Of a stretch of DNA of 64,000 nucleotides, positions 54,539 to 63,019 are shown one piece after another. Source of the stretch: Paracoccus stylophorae (GTDB lineage: Bacteria > Pseudomonadota > Alphaproteobacteria > Rhodobacterales > Rhodobacteraceae); NCBI RefSeq assembly GCF_028553765.1, contig NZ_CP067134.1:529501-593500 (forward strand). The letters are read 5' to 3'. Position numbers and translations under genes: made by a program. Below the pieces are notes generated by a model, which saw only the letters and a list, made by a program, of their open reading frames with translations, was not told the origin of the DNA and did no database searches. Position 1 is the first letter of the stretch, and each line of letters begins with the position of its first letter.

Positions 54539-55618
54539 TCAGCGGCGCGGAAAAACGAACACCCGGTCGCGCCGCAGCATCAGCCACATGGGCGTCCCCG
54601 CAGGCGGCAGAAACACGCCCGGCACCGTGGCGTTCAGGGCGATCCCGCCCTCGTCCGTGGTAAATTCGATCAGCGATTCGCGGCCCAGATAGCGGGCGCG
54701 GCTGACCCGGGCCAGCGCGGCACTGCCGTTTTCCGGGGTCGGGGCGGGGCCCTGACCGCCACGGTCGAAATCGATCTTCAGATGCTGCGGCCGGATGACG
54801 ATCTCGACCTCGGTGCCGTCGGGGACGCCCGGCGTCAGGAAATCGCCGAACGGCGTCGCCGTCAGCGCGCCCTTGACCCGCCCGGTCAGCACGTTGATAT
54901 CGCTGAAAAATGCTGCCGCCTGCCGGTCGACAGGGGCGTTATACAGGTTATAGGGGGCGCCTTGCTGCATGATCCGCCCCTCGCGCATCAGCAGGATCTG
55001 GTCGGCCATCCGCATCGCCTCGTCGGGTTCGTGCGTGACCAGCAGGACGGCGGTGCCTTCCTCCTTCAGCAGCGACAGCGTCTCGTCGCGGATGCCGTCG
55101 CGCAGCCGTTCGTCCAGCCCGCTGAACGGCTCGTCCATCAGCAGGACACGCGGCTGCGGTGCCAGCGCGCGGGCCAGCGCGACGCGCTGCTGTTCGCCGC
55201 CCGACAATTCGTGCGGATAGCTGTCGAGATGCTCGGTCATGTGCACGCGTTCCAGCAATTCGCAGACCCGGCCGCGATTGGACTGGAAGTTGCCTTTCAG
55301 GCCGAAGGCGACGTTTTCGCTGACCGGAAGATGCGGAAACAGCGCGAAGTCCTGAAACATCAGACCGATCGCGCGACGTTCGGGCGGGACGCGGAAGACG
55401 GTGTCGCAGACCAGCCTGCCATCGACGAAGATGCTGCCGCTGTCCTGGATGTCGACCCCGGCGATGATCCGCAGCGTCGTGGACTTGCCGCAGCCCGACG
55501 GGCCAAGCAGGCAGGCGACCTGTCCGGCACTGACGCTGAACGACACATCCTCGACGACGGACCGGCCGTCGAAGCTGCGTGTCAGGTTCTGGACCTCAAG
55601 TCGGGGCGGGCTTGTCAC
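54539..55618 (-). CDS. ABC transporter ATP-binding protein (FbpC-like), orphan
   Basis: This 359-residue ATPase has Walker A GPSGCGKST, the Q-loop MFQDFALFPHL, the signature LSGGEQQR, Walker B VLLMDEPFSGLD and the switch His in VTHEPDEAM. A C-terminal TOBE region contains VIRPQHLKI. The sequence resembles Fe(III)/polyamine-type importer ATPases such as FbpC. No binding protein or permease gene is nearby, so the partner proteins must be elsewhere. The start is GTG at 55618. Confidence 0.88.
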   Translation of the reverse strand: MTSPPRLEVQNLTRSFDGRSVVEDVSFSVSAGQVACLLGPSGCGKSTTLRIIAGVDIQDSGSIFVDGRLVCDTVFRVPPERRAIGLMFQDFALFPHLPVSENVAFGLKGNFQSNRGRVCELLERVHMTEHLDSYPHELSGGEQQRVALARALAPQPRVLLMDEPFSGLDERLRDGIRDETLSLLKEEGTAVLLVTHEPDEAMRMADQILLMREGRIMQQGAPYNLYNAPVDRQAAAFFSDINVLTGRVKGALTATPFGDFLTPGVPDGTEVEIVIRPQHLKIDFDRGGQGPAPTPENGSAALARVSRARYLGRESLIEFTTDEGGIALNATVPGVFLPPAGTPMWLMLRRDRVFVFPRR

Positions 55619-55654
55619 GGCTTGGCCGATTCTTTCACTTGGGTTTCGCCTGCC

Positions 55655-56251
55655 CTAGCAGCGCCCCGCGCCGCCATCAACCGCCTCGGCCCGCCGCCAG
55701 CCGTGTTCAGGGGCAAGATCGGGCAGCCGCACCGCCCAGACCGCGCCGCCGCCCGCCGGCTGATCGTGTCGCCGATCAGGCGTCAATCCGGCCAGCGCGC
55801 ACCAGATCATCGTGCCGATGCCGCCATGTCCCACCAGCAGCAGATCGCCCCGATCCTGCGCGGCCAAATGGCGGCGCAGCGCGGCCATACCGCGCGCGGC
55901 GACATCGCTCGCCCGCTCCCACCCCTCGATGCTGAGATCGGGATGGGCGAAAAACGCATCGGCCAGCGCCTCGTGTCGGTCATGGGGGACATAGCCGGTG
56001 GCGCTGCGGTCGATTTCGTTCAGCTGCCAGTCCGCCTGCGGCTGAAGGTTGATCGCGGCGCCAAGGATCGCGGCCGTTTGCCGGGCCTTGGTCTCGCCGC
56101 TGCTGACGATGCGCGTGGTCCGCGCCAGCCAGGGTGCCGCGGCCACGGCCTGCATGCGCGCCCGGCCCTGATCCGACAGCGACCAGTCCGGCACAGGCAC
56201 ATCCGGCTGGATCCGCACCTGCGGATGGCTGAGATAGCGCAGCACGGCCAT
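55655..56251 (-). CDS. Histidine phosphatase superfamily protein
   Basis: This 198-residue protein has the branch 1 histidine phosphatase layout. The N-terminus reads MAVLRYLSHPQV, where the usual RHG becomes SHP, keeping the His nucleophile. It also has WSLSDQGRARMQ, VSSGETKARQTA (second Arg) and LLVGHGGIG (second catalytic His). This variant occurs in phosphatases of unknown substrate. Its ATG shares one base with the stop of the SDR gene. Confidence 0.82.
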   Translation of the reverse strand: MAVLRYLSHPQVRIQPDVPVPDWSLSDQGRARMQAVAAAPWLARTTRIVSSGETKARQTAAILGAAINLQPQADWQLNEIDRSATGYVPHDRHEALADAFFAHPDLSIEGWERASDVAARGMAALRRHLAAQDRGDLLLVGHGGIGTMIWCALAGLTPDRRHDQPAGGGAVWAVRLPDLAPEHGWRRAEAVDGGAGRC

Positions 56252-57030
56252 CAGATCGTGACGTTCAGCGCCCCTCCGTCCAGCAGGATGTTCTGGCCGA
56301 CGATGAACTTGGCATGTTCGCTGCACAGAAAGGCGCAGGTCGCGCCGAAATCCTCGGGCTGGCCATAGGTTCCGGTGGGAATGCCCGACTGACGCTGGCG
56401 GCGCGCCTCCTCCATGCCGATTCCCTGCTGCTGCGACACCGCCTTGTCCAAGCTGTCGGCGCGGTCGGTCGCGTGGATGCCGGGCAGGATGTTGTTCACG
56501 CAGACCCCGTCCCCCGCGACCTGCCGCGCCATGCCGGCGACGAAACCCGTCAGCCCGGCGCGCGCGGTGTTCGACAGCCCCAGCACCGCGATGGGCGAGC
56601 GCACCGACTGCGAGGTGATGTTCACGACCCGGCCCCAGCCACGGTCCATCATCCCGGGCACCAGCGCCTGCATCAGCGCGATGGCCGACAGCATGTTCGC
56701 GTCGATGGCCCGAATGAAATCGTCGCGGTTCCAGTCGGTCCAGGTGCCGGGCGGCGGGCCGCCGGCATTGGTGACCAGGATATCGGCCTGATCGACCTGC
56801 GCCAGCACCTTGGCCCGGCCTTCGTCGGTGGTGATATCGGCTGCGACAGGGGTCACGCGGACGCCGTGACGGTCGGCGATCTGCTGTGCCGTCTGCGCGA
56901 TCTCGGACTCGGTCCGGCTGTTGATGACCAGATCGACGCCCGCCGCGGCCAGCGCCTCGGCACAGCCGCGCCCCAGCCCTTTCGATGCCGCGCAGACCAG
57001 ACCTCGCCTGCCCCTGATACCCAGATCCAT
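56251..57030 (-). CDS. SDR family oxidoreductase lacking the YxxxK catalytic pair
   Basis: This 259-residue Rossmann protein has the cofactor loop CAASKGLGRG, VTNAGGPPPGTW (NAG motif), NITSQS (catalytic Ser region) and a C-terminal VGQNILLDGG. Where SDRs carry YxxxK it reads LGLSNTARAGLTGF, so Tyr and Lys are replaced by Ser and Arg. This looks like a coherent subfamily rather than random decay, as the rest is well preserved. The substrate is unknown. It is coupled to the histidine phosphatase gene. Confidence 0.85.
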   Translation of the reverse strand: MDLGIRGRRGLVCAASKGLGRGCAEALAAAGVDLVINSRTESEIAQTAQQIADRHGVRVTPVAADITTDEGRAKVLAQVDQADILVTNAGGPPPGTWTDWNRDDFIRAIDANMLSAIALMQALVPGMMDRGWGRVVNITSQSVRSPIAVLGLSNTARAGLTGFVAGMARQVAGDGVCVNNILPGIHATDRADSLDKAVSQQQGIGMEEARRQRQSGIPTGTYGQPEDFGATCAFLCSEHAKFIVGQNILLDGGALNVTI

Positions 57031-57131
57031 CCCGTGCTCTCCTGTGTTGCAGATGCAAGGAACCGCTTGTGTCCGGCAATGTCAAACCCGGCGGTGCCGT
57101 CTGCCGCGCCGGACGTTCCCCGGCAGGTGCC

Positions 57132-57827
57132 TCAGCGCCGGATTGCAGCGGTGGCTGCGTCGCGGATCGCGCGGATGTTGTCGCCATAGATCTGCGGCTG
57201 GTCGACCGAGCCGCCCTTGAAGACCGCAGATCCCGCAACCAGAACGTCCGCGCCGGCCTGTGCGACGATGGGTGCCGTTGCCGGGTCGATCCCGCCATCG
57301 ACCTGAACAAGAATCGGCCGGTCGCCGATCATGCCGCGCAGCCGCGCGATCTTGTCCACCTGTCCGTGGATGAATTTCTGGCCGCCAAAGCCGGGATTGA
57401 CCGTCATGACCAGAACCATGTCGCACAGATCCAGCAGGTATTCGACAGCCTCGGGCGGAGTGCCGGGGTTCATCGCGATGCCCGCCTTGGCGCCCGCGGC
57501 ACGGATCGCCTGCAAGGTGCGATGCGGGTGCGGACCGGCCTCGACATGGGCGGTGATCATGTCGGCCCCGGCGCGCGCATAGGCTTCGATATGCGGATCG
57601 ACCGGGGCGATCATCAGATGCACGTCCATGAAGGTGGAGACATGCGGCCTGAACGCCTGCACGGCGGGGGGGCCGAAGGTCAGGTTCGGCACGAAATGCC
57701 CGTCCATCACGTCGACATGGACCCAGTCCGCCCCCTGGTCCTGAATGGCGCGGATCTCGGCGCCGAAATTGGCGAAATCGGCGGACAGGATCGACGGGGC
57801 GATCCTGATCTTGCGGTCGTCTGTCAT
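57132..57827 (-). CDS. rpe: Ribulose-phosphate 3-epimerase
   Basis: This enzyme interconverts ribulose 5-phosphate and xylulose 5-phosphate in the pentose phosphate or Calvin cycle. The 231-residue TIM barrel has [33 protein letters not shown] (metal-binding His), [12 protein letters not shown] and VDGGI for the catalytic Asp. All key residues are present. It lies between the SDR gene and flgD without close coupling. Confidence 0.97.
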   Translation of the reverse strand: MTDDRKIRIAPSILSADFANFGAEIRAIQDQGADWVHVDVMDGHFVPNLTFGPPAVQAFRPHVSTFMDVHLMIAPVDPHIEAYARAGADMITAHVEAGPHPHRTLQAIRAAGAKAGIAMNPGTPPEAVEYLLDLCDMVLVMTVNPGFGGQKFIHGQVDKIARLRGMIGDRPILVQVDGGIDPATAPIVAQAGADVLVAGSAVFKGGSVDQPQIYGDNIRAIRDAATAAIRR

Positions 57828-57965
57828 GGCGTGATCCCCGAAGCGCGGTTCTGTGTCTGCTGCCCGGATCGCGGCCCGGCGTCAAGTCCGGCCTGCCGAA
57901 CGCGCCACAGCTGACGGTCCCGTTCCGCAACGCTGCCAACCTATGGCGCGATGCCATGCAGCGCC

Positions 57966-58628
57966 TCATGTCGGATCGCGGAGTGCATCGACATCGGCCA
58001 CGGACGCCGCGCTGCCGCCCTGAAAGATCAGCTGCACGCCGGCATCCTCGGCTTCGGCCCCGACGATCCTGGCATAGGCGCCGACCGTGTCTTGCCGGAT
58101 GACATCGCCATTGCGCAGGCTTTCGACGACAAAAGAATACCGTCCATCGGGCAGCTTGTCGCCGGCGGCGTCCCGGCCATACCAGTCGATCTGGCCGATG
58201 CCCGGACCGATCTCTTCGCGCGAAACCTCTTGTCCGGTTTCGGACAGGGTGATCAGGGTGACGCTGTCTGCCGCGGGATCGGGCTTCACGTCCAGCGTGA
58301 GCGGCCGGTCGCCGAACCACACAGGCTGCGTCGTGCGCGCCTCCTTGCCGATCCAGTCGGCGAACTGGCCCAGCTGCGTGCCGCCCAGCTGCGCGATCAT
58401 GCGGTTCAGCAGCTTGTTGGTCTGCGCCTGCTGTTCGACGCCCGAAAATGTCGCCAACTGCACGGCAAACTCGGTCCCTTCCATGGGATTCAGCGGGTCC
58501 TGATTCTGCAGCTGTGCGGTCAGCATCTTCAGGAATGTGTCGAAATCGGCCCCCGTCGCCGATCCGCCGCCTGTTGCGACCGATAAGCCGGCGGATGCGG
58601 TCGCCGAGCCGTCCAGAGCACTGATCAT
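57966..58628 (-). CDS. flgD: Flagellar hook-capping protein
   Basis: FlgD scaffolds hook assembly. The 220-residue protein has the N-terminal signature MLTAQLQNQDPLNP and EFAVQLATFSGVEQQ. The C-terminal FlgD Ig-like region contains WYGRDAAGDKLPDGRYSF. It lies 11 nt after fliK on the same strand, so hook length control and hook capping are co-transcribed. Confidence 0.95.
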   Translation of the reverse strand: MISALDGSATASAGLSVATGGGSATGADFDTFLKMLTAQLQNQDPLNPMEGTEFAVQLATFSGVEQQAQTNKLLNRMIAQLGGTQLGQFADWIGKEARTTQPVWFGDRPLTLDVKPDPAADSVTLITLSETGQEVSREEIGPGIGQIDWYGRDAAGDKLPDGRYSFVVESLRNGDVIRQDTVGAYARIVGAEAEDAGVQLIFQGGSAASVADVDALRDPT

Positions 58629-58639
58629 TTCTTCCTTCC

Positions 58640-59710
58640 CTACAATCTGATGTCGATGCGAAGCGTCCCTGCGGCCGCCACCGAGATTGCCGCGACCGAG
58701 CCGGGCGATGCGGGCCCCAGGATAGTCGTCGCGTGATGCGTGTCTTGCCGATCCCGACCGGCCCGATCCGGATGCCCCTCGGGGTTCGAGCGTTCATCGC
58801 GGAAATCCAGTTCCGCGCCGGCCAGCCCGGCCTCTGCAAGATGTTGCATCAGCAGCCCAGCGTGACGGCGGACCAGATCCATCACCTCGGGACGTTCGAT
58901 CCAGACGGTGACATGCGGCGCACGATCGGCGGCGGTGACGACCAGACGCACGCGACCCAACTCTTCGGGCGACAGCGCGATTTCCAGCCGGTCGCCGCCC
59001 AACGTCACCACCGCGTCCGCCACCTGCCGGATCACCGCCTGCGCCGCGACAGGTCGCCATTCGGCAAGCGCGGGGTTGGGTCTTGCGGTTTCTGCCGCAA
59101 CAAGCGGGGCGACCGGGGCGCGACCTGCGTCGAGGGATTCGGGCAGTATCGAAGTGCGCGACGCTCTGTCGTCGCCAAGCAGGGGATCGCGCCCTGTCAA
59201 CGCGGTGGGTTCCGGTTTCGTGAGGCGTACCCCGGGTGGTTCGTCCGTTTCAGAATCCACGTCGGCGCAGTCGATGGCACTAAATAAACCTGTTCTTTCG
59301 CTCTCATCGGTAGCATTGGGCAAAGACGCGTCTGACAGGACGTCAGCTTCCGTCACCGGCGCGCGAATCGGCGGCGCGTCGTCGCGCCTTGCGCCGATGC
59401 TGCCGCTGACGCCAGACCAGGTTTCCAGAATGCCCGCCAGAATTGTCGGTGCGGCGTCCGATGTCGCGGGGGGAATCGCCTCTTCGTCCGCCTCCGTCGC
59501 CTGCGGAAGCGGCAGTTCCATCACTGTCTGATCCTGTTGCCCGTCGTCGCGCGAAGCCGTCCGGTCCTCGGTCGCAACCGCACCCTCATGCGGCACATCC
59601 ACTGCGAAAGTTCCGCCTTCGCCTGACGGAGCAGCAGAAGCGTCGGGTCGCACCGGCACGGTCGTGCAGACGGCCTCTCCCATCTTGCGTGGAATTTCGG
59701 ATGCAATCAT
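58640..59710 (-). CDS. fliK: Flagellar hook-length control protein
   Basis: FliK is a secreted ruler and export-specificity switch. The 356-residue protein has a long, low-complexity N-terminal region rich in Asp, Ala, Thr and Pro (about 1-230). The conserved C-terminal Flg_hook domain follows, with RLEIALSPEELGRVRLVV and a helix ending LLMQHLAEAGL. Its low N-terminal conservation is normal for FliK. It is divergent from the rod-binding protein gene. Confidence 0.9.
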   Translation of the reverse strand: MIASEIPRKMGEAVCTTVPVRPDASAAPSGEGGTFAVDVPHEGAVATEDRTASRDDGQQDQTVMELPLPQATEADEEAIPPATSDAAPTILAGILETWSGVSGSIGARRDDAPPIRAPVTEADVLSDASLPNATDESERTGLFSAIDCADVDSETDEPPGVRLTKPEPTALTGRDPLLGDDRASRTSILPESLDAGRAPVAPLVAAETARPNPALAEWRPVAAQAVIRQVADAVVTLGGDRLEIALSPEELGRVRLVVTAADRAPHVTVWIERPEVMDLVRRHAGLLMQHLAEAGLAGAELDFRDERSNPEGHPDRAGRDRQDTHHATTILGPASPGSVAAISVAAAGTLRIDIRL

Positions 59711-59738
59711 GTTCGCTTGCCCATCGGATATGGCGAAG

Positions 59739-59771
59739 ATTTACCGCATAATCCTTACTTATTATTTACCG
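59739..59771. promoter_or_regulatory. AT-rich divergent flagellar promoter region with repeated TTTACCG and TTAC-N7-TTAC
   Basis: ATTTACCG occurs at 59739-59746 and 59764-59771. Between them TTAC (59755-59758) and TTAC (59766-59769) are spaced by 7 nt, resembling a degenerate CtrA site (TTAA-N7-TTAA). The stretch is strikingly AT-rich for the region and lies between the divergent fliK and rod-binding genes. Confidence 0.35.
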
Positions 59772-59815
59772 GCAACCTGTAAGTCATGAAAACACGATGG
59801 AACCGGAGATTGCCG

Positions 59816-60064
59816 ATGCAGATCACCCTGCCGCCGACGCCGTCGGCACACCAGGATCACGCCGCAAACCCTGTCGAAGGTCTGGAACAGGCGTTTCTTG
59901 AGGAAATGTTGAAATATTGCGGCCCGCGCGCAGCCAGTGACGGATTTTCCGGCGGTGTGGGCGAGGATCAGTTCGGCAGTTTCCTGACGCGTGAATACGC
60001 CCGGATCATGGCGCGGCATCTGGATCTGGGATTCGCGACTCTTGCGCAGAAGGTGGTGCAATGA
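59816..60064 (+). CDS. Rod-binding protein (FlgJ N-terminal domain type)
   Basis: This 82-residue protein has GLEQAFLEEMLKYCG and FLTREYARIMARHLDLG, the FlgJ rod-binding (Rod-cap) domain. There is no muramidase domain, as is typical of alphaproteobacterial single-domain forms. I chose the ATG at 59816 (GGAG upstream); an in-frame ATG at 59786 is an alternative. It overlaps the next small gene by 4 nt. Confidence 0.88.
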   Translation: MQITLPPTPSAHQDHAANPVEGLEQAFLEEMLKYCGPRAASDGFSGGVGEDQFGSFLTREYARIMARHLDLGFATLAQKVVQ

Positions 60065-60378
60065 ACAGATCGCTGATCCGCGACCTGGCCCAGATCCGGT
60101 CCGCCTTGATTCTCGCCGATCCAGACAAGGCGTTACGCTGCTTGGAAAAATTCGTGCTTTCCGTTCAAGCTGACGGAATTTCTGCCGCCGATCGGACGCG
60201 GTTGGAGGCTGAACTGGCCGAATTGCGCGTGCTTGCCGATGCGTCCTTGCGGGGCGCAAGACAGGCTTTCGAAGAGGTGCAGGCCATCATGCAGGCGGCG
60301 CGCACGCTGCAAACATATGATCGCGCCGGGCGTCGCCATGCATCCTCGACGGCGGCAAATTCACCCCGCAGGTTTTGA
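60061..60378 (+). CDS. Small helical flagellar protein, possibly FlgN-like chaperone
   Basis: This 105-residue protein is predicted to be almost entirely alpha-helical. It has heptad-like segments IRDLAQIRSALILAD and RLEAELAELRVLAD and a polar C-terminal tail (HASSTAANSP). Size, helicity and position between the rod-binding gene and flagellin resemble FlgN-type export chaperones, but I recognise no defining motif. Its ATG overlaps the upstream stop by 4 nt. Confidence 0.55.
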   Translation: MNRSLIRDLAQIRSALILADPDKALRCLEKFVLSVQADGISAADRTRLEAELAELRVLADASLRGARQAFEEVQAIMQAARTLQTYDRAGRRHASSTAANSPRRF

Positions 60379-60457
60379 CTAAAATGCCCGGTGTTACGTG
60401 TTTGTGCAGCATTGCGGAATTCACTATTCCTAAATCACCGAGCTTTAGAAAAGCGGT

Positions 60458-60475
60458 TGCACGAAGAAACGTGCA
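60458..60475 (+). other. Perfect inverted repeat in the flagellin leader
   Basis: TGCACG (60458-60463) and CGTGCA (60470-60475) flank AAGAAA. It lies 75 nt before the flagellin ATG. A weaker CTAAA/TTTAG pair precedes it at 60430-60448. As RNA it forms a 6-bp hairpin with a purine loop, a plausible site for FlbT-like post-transcriptional control. Confidence 0.45.
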
Positions 60476-60550
60476 GGGAACATCCCGACAGGTCAGAAGG
60501 CCGATCTCACCACATCAAAGGTGCAAAGCGCCGCAATAACGGAGGACAAC

Positions 60551-61393
60551 ATGTCCAGCATTCTGACCAATAACGGGGCGATCGTCGCCCTGCAGACCCT
60601 GAAATCGGTCAATTCCAGCCTCACCAAGGCCCAGTCCGAGATCTCGACGGGAAAATCCGTCGCCAACGCCCAGGACAATGCGGCGATCTGGGCCATCTCG
60701 AAGGTGATGGAGACCGACGAATCGGCCTTCAAGACCATTCAAAGCGGACTGAACGTCGCCGAGGCGACGGTCGCGACCGCACGGGTCGGCGCCGAACAGG
60801 TGACCAAGCTGCTGAACGAGATGAAGACCCTGGCCCTGAACGCCGGGACCGACGGTTTCGACTATGACAAGGTCCAGACCGACATCACCGCGAAGATGTC
60901 GCAGATCACCTCGATCGTGGCGGGCACGCAGATGAACGGCGTGAACCTGCTCAGCACCAACGGCATCGACGGCGGCGCGACCTTCACCGTCGTCGGATCG
61001 CTGAACCGCGAAGTGGGCACGGCCGTGACCACATCGAACAACATTCAGGTTGCGTCTGTCGATTTCGAGGCAGGCATCGTCGGCGGCACGCTGACCGCGA
61101 TCACGGACCGCGCAAGCGCGGATACCGCCGTGCATGATCTGGAGGCGCTGATCGAACTGGCCGTCAACGGTTCGGCGGCGTTGGGTTCGGCGGGCAAGCG
61201 GATCTCGGATCAGTCGGATTTCGTCGGCAAGCTGGCGGATTCGCTGAAATCTGGGATTGGTGCGCTGGTGGATGCCAACATGGAAGAGGCGTCCGCCCGG
61301 CTGCAAGCCCTGCAGACGCAGCAGCAACTGGGCATCCAGTCGCTGTCGATCGCCAACCAGGCGCCGTCCTCGATTATGGCGCTGTTCCGCTGA
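60551..61393 (+). CDS. Flagellin
   Basis: This 280-residue filament subunit is short. The N-terminal D0/D1 begins MSSILTNNGAIVALQTLKSVN, with TKAQSEISTGKSVANAQDNAA. The C-terminal D1/D0 ends LQTQQQLGIQSLSIANQAPSSIMALF. The variable central domain is only about 80 residues, as in many alphaproteobacterial flagellins. GGAGG precedes the ATG at 60551. Downstream are a hairpin and the regulators flaF and flbT. Confidence 0.96.
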   Translation: MSSILTNNGAIVALQTLKSVNSSLTKAQSEISTGKSVANAQDNAAIWAISKVMETDESAFKTIQSGLNVAEATVATARVGAEQVTKLLNEMKTLALNAGTDGFDYDKVQTDITAKMSQITSIVAGTQMNGVNLLSTNGIDGGATFTVVGSLNREVGTAVTTSNNIQVASVDFEAGIVGGTLTAITDRASADTAVHDLEALIELAVNGSAALGSAGKRISDQSDFVGKLADSLKSGIGALVDANMEEASARLQALQTQQQLGIQSLSIANQAPSSIMALFR

Positions 61394-61399
61394 TGATCC

Positions 61400-61427
61400 G
61401 GCGGGGCGTCGCAGGGCGCCCCGCCTT
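61400..61427 (+). terminator. Hairpin after flagellin
   Basis: GGCGGGGCG (61400-61408) pairs perfectly with CGCCCCGCC (61417-61425) over an 8-nt loop and is followed by TTCCT. It starts 6 nt after the flagellin stop. It may terminate most flagellin transcripts while allowing some read-through into flaF. Confidence 0.65.
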
Positions 61428-61459
61428 CCTCAAGCCAACTTGAAGCGGGAACGATCACA

Positions 61460-61825
61460 TTGAACGCAATAACGTCTTTGTCTGAACACGGTTACGGGGC
61501 CAGCGCGGTGCGCACCGCGCAGGACGCCGAATACGACATCTTCTCTCGCGTCACCCGGATGTTGCGGCAGTCCGACAGAACGGGTCAAAGCGCCCAGTCC
61601 ATTCAGGCGATCCACAAGAACAACGAACTGTGGACGATCCTGGCCGCGGATCTTGCCGACCCCGGAAACATGCTGCCCAACGAGACAAAGGCAGGGCTTT
61701 TGTCGCTGGCCGGGTTCGTTTTGCGCCAGGGTCATGCAATCCTGTCCGGGAAAGGGACCACGGACATGCTGGTGGACATCAACCTGTCGATCATGAAGGG
61801 GCTGCGCAGCGAGGGTGCGGCATGA
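61460..61825 (+). CDS. flaF: Flagellar biosynthesis regulator FlaF
   Basis: FlaF supports flagellin synthesis and secretion in alphaproteobacteria, together with FlbT. The 121-residue protein contains ARTAQ-like AVRTAQDAEYDIFSRVT, NELWTILAADLADPGN and the helix SLAGFVLRQGHAIL. The start is a TTG at 61460 with only a weak upstream purine tract. No in-frame ATG is available near the family start. It overlaps flbT by 4 nt. Confidence 0.92.
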   Translation: MNAITSLSEHGYGASAVRTAQDAEYDIFSRVTRMLRQSDRTGQSAQSIQAIHKNNELWTILAADLADPGNMLPNETKAGLLSLAGFVLRQGHAILSGKGTTDMLVDINLSIMKGLRSEGAA

Positions 61826-62226
61826 GCGGTCTTGTTCTCAAGCTGGCCCCGAACGAGCGGATCCTGATCAACGGCGCCGTGATAGAGAACGGAGAGCGTC
61901 GAACCAGAATCTCGATCAAGACGCCCAACGTCAAGGTTCTGCGACTGAAGGATGCAGTCCATCCGGACGCGGCCACAACGCCGGTGGCGCGTGCGTGCTA
62001 TATCGCGCAACTCATCCTGTCAGGCGACGCCGATCCGGCGCAGGGCGAACGACAGCTTCTGACGGCCATCGAACAGCTGAGCCAGGTGTTCGATGATCGC
62101 GACAGCCGGAACATTCTGGCAGATGCCACCCGGCTGGCGCTCGCAGGGGCAACCTATCCGGCGATGCGCCGCCTGCACGAGCTTCTGCCGCGCGAGGCGC
62201 GGCTGTTCGCTGCGCGCAGGCAATGA
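61822..62226 (+). CDS. flbT: Flagellar biosynthesis repressor FlbT
   Basis: In Caulobacter FlbT binds the 5' leader of flagellin mRNA and promotes its decay before hook completion. The 134-residue protein has SGLVLKLAPNERILINGAVIEN and CYIAQLILSGDADP, the family hallmarks. The ATG overlaps the flaF stop (ATGA). A hairpin in the flagellin leader at 60458-60475 is a possible target. Confidence 0.94.
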   Translation: MSGLVLKLAPNERILINGAVIENGERRTRISIKTPNVKVLRLKDAVHPDAATTPVARACYIAQLILSGDADPAQGERQLLTAIEQLSQVFDDRDSRNILADATRLALAGATYPAMRRLHELLPREARLFAARRQ

Positions 62227-62233
62227 GGCTCAG

Positions 62234-63019
62234 ATGACAGGCGCGATCAGTTTTGGCGCAGCGGGGGTTGCGGGCTGGCAGATCCTGAAACGCAGCGAGC
62301 AGCGGCAGATGGCCATCGTGGCCCAGGACGTGTCGATCCGGCGCGACACGGACCATTTTCGCGAGAAGCTGCCGGCGATCCGATCTGGCGCCGACCTTGT
62401 TCAGGATTATCGGACGCTGCGCGTGGCCTTGGGTGCATTCGGTCTGGAGGATGATCTTTCAAGCAAGGCGTTCATCCGCAAGGTGCTGGAAGCCGACACG
62501 ACCGATCCCCGGTCACTGGTCAACAGGCTCAGCGACAAAAGATATCTGCGACTGGCCGAAGCTTTCGGGTACGGAACTGGTCCGACGGGTCAGGGCGATC
62601 TGACGGACCGGATCGCGGTCGCCTATATGCAGAAGGAATTCGAACGTCGCGTCGGCGAGGGGAGTGAGAACCTGCGCCTTGCGCTTAACGCGCGCCGGGA
62701 ATTGTCGCAGTTTCGCGACCGCGAATCGACGGACAAGACGTTGTGGTACGAGGTGATGGGAAACCCGCCCCTTCGCAAGGTTTTTGAGGGGGCGTTCGGC
62801 TTCGGCACCTCTTATGGAAAGCTGCCCATCGACCGACAGCTGGACGAATTCACCGAGGCATCTGAACGGCTTTTGGGCAGCGCGTCGTTCAAGGCGATCG
62901 GAAGCGGTGAGCGCGTCGACAAGCTGATCCGAACCTTTCTGGCGCGTGAGCAGATGAAATCGTCTGAGGTGCAGAATCGCTATAGCTCGGCGTTGACGCT
63001 GCTGACGATGTCGCGATGA
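62234..63019 (+). CDS. DUF1217 flagellar-locus protein
   Basis: This 261-residue helical protein matches the DUF1217 pattern, with repeated helical units such as DLVQDYRTLRVALGAFGLEDD, RSLVNRLSDKRYLRLAEAFGYG and NPPLRKVFEGAFGFG. Such proteins are restricted to alphaproteobacterial flagellar loci and are of unknown function. The ATG at 62234 is 7 nt after the flbT stop. The 254 nt between it and nagB hold nothing I can identify. Confidence 0.85.
   Translation: MTGAISFGAAGVAGWQILKRSEQRQMAIVAQDVSIRRDTDHFREKLPAIRSGADLVQDYRTLRVALGAFGLEDDLSSKAFIRKVLEADTTDPRSLVNRLSDKRYLRLAEAFGYGTGPTGQGDLTDRIAVAYMQKEFERRVGEGSENLRLALNARRELSQFRDRESTDKTLWYEVMGNPPLRKVFEGAFGFGTSYGKLPIDRQLDEFTEASERLLGSASFKAIGSGERVDKLIRTFLAREQMKSSEVQNRYSSALTLLTMSR

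Noticed and set aside
60379..60550. Sigma-54 promoter (GG-N10-GC) upstream of flagellin
   Set aside because: Candidate TTGC pairs exist but none has the GG/GC spacing with supporting consensus, so I did not annotate one.
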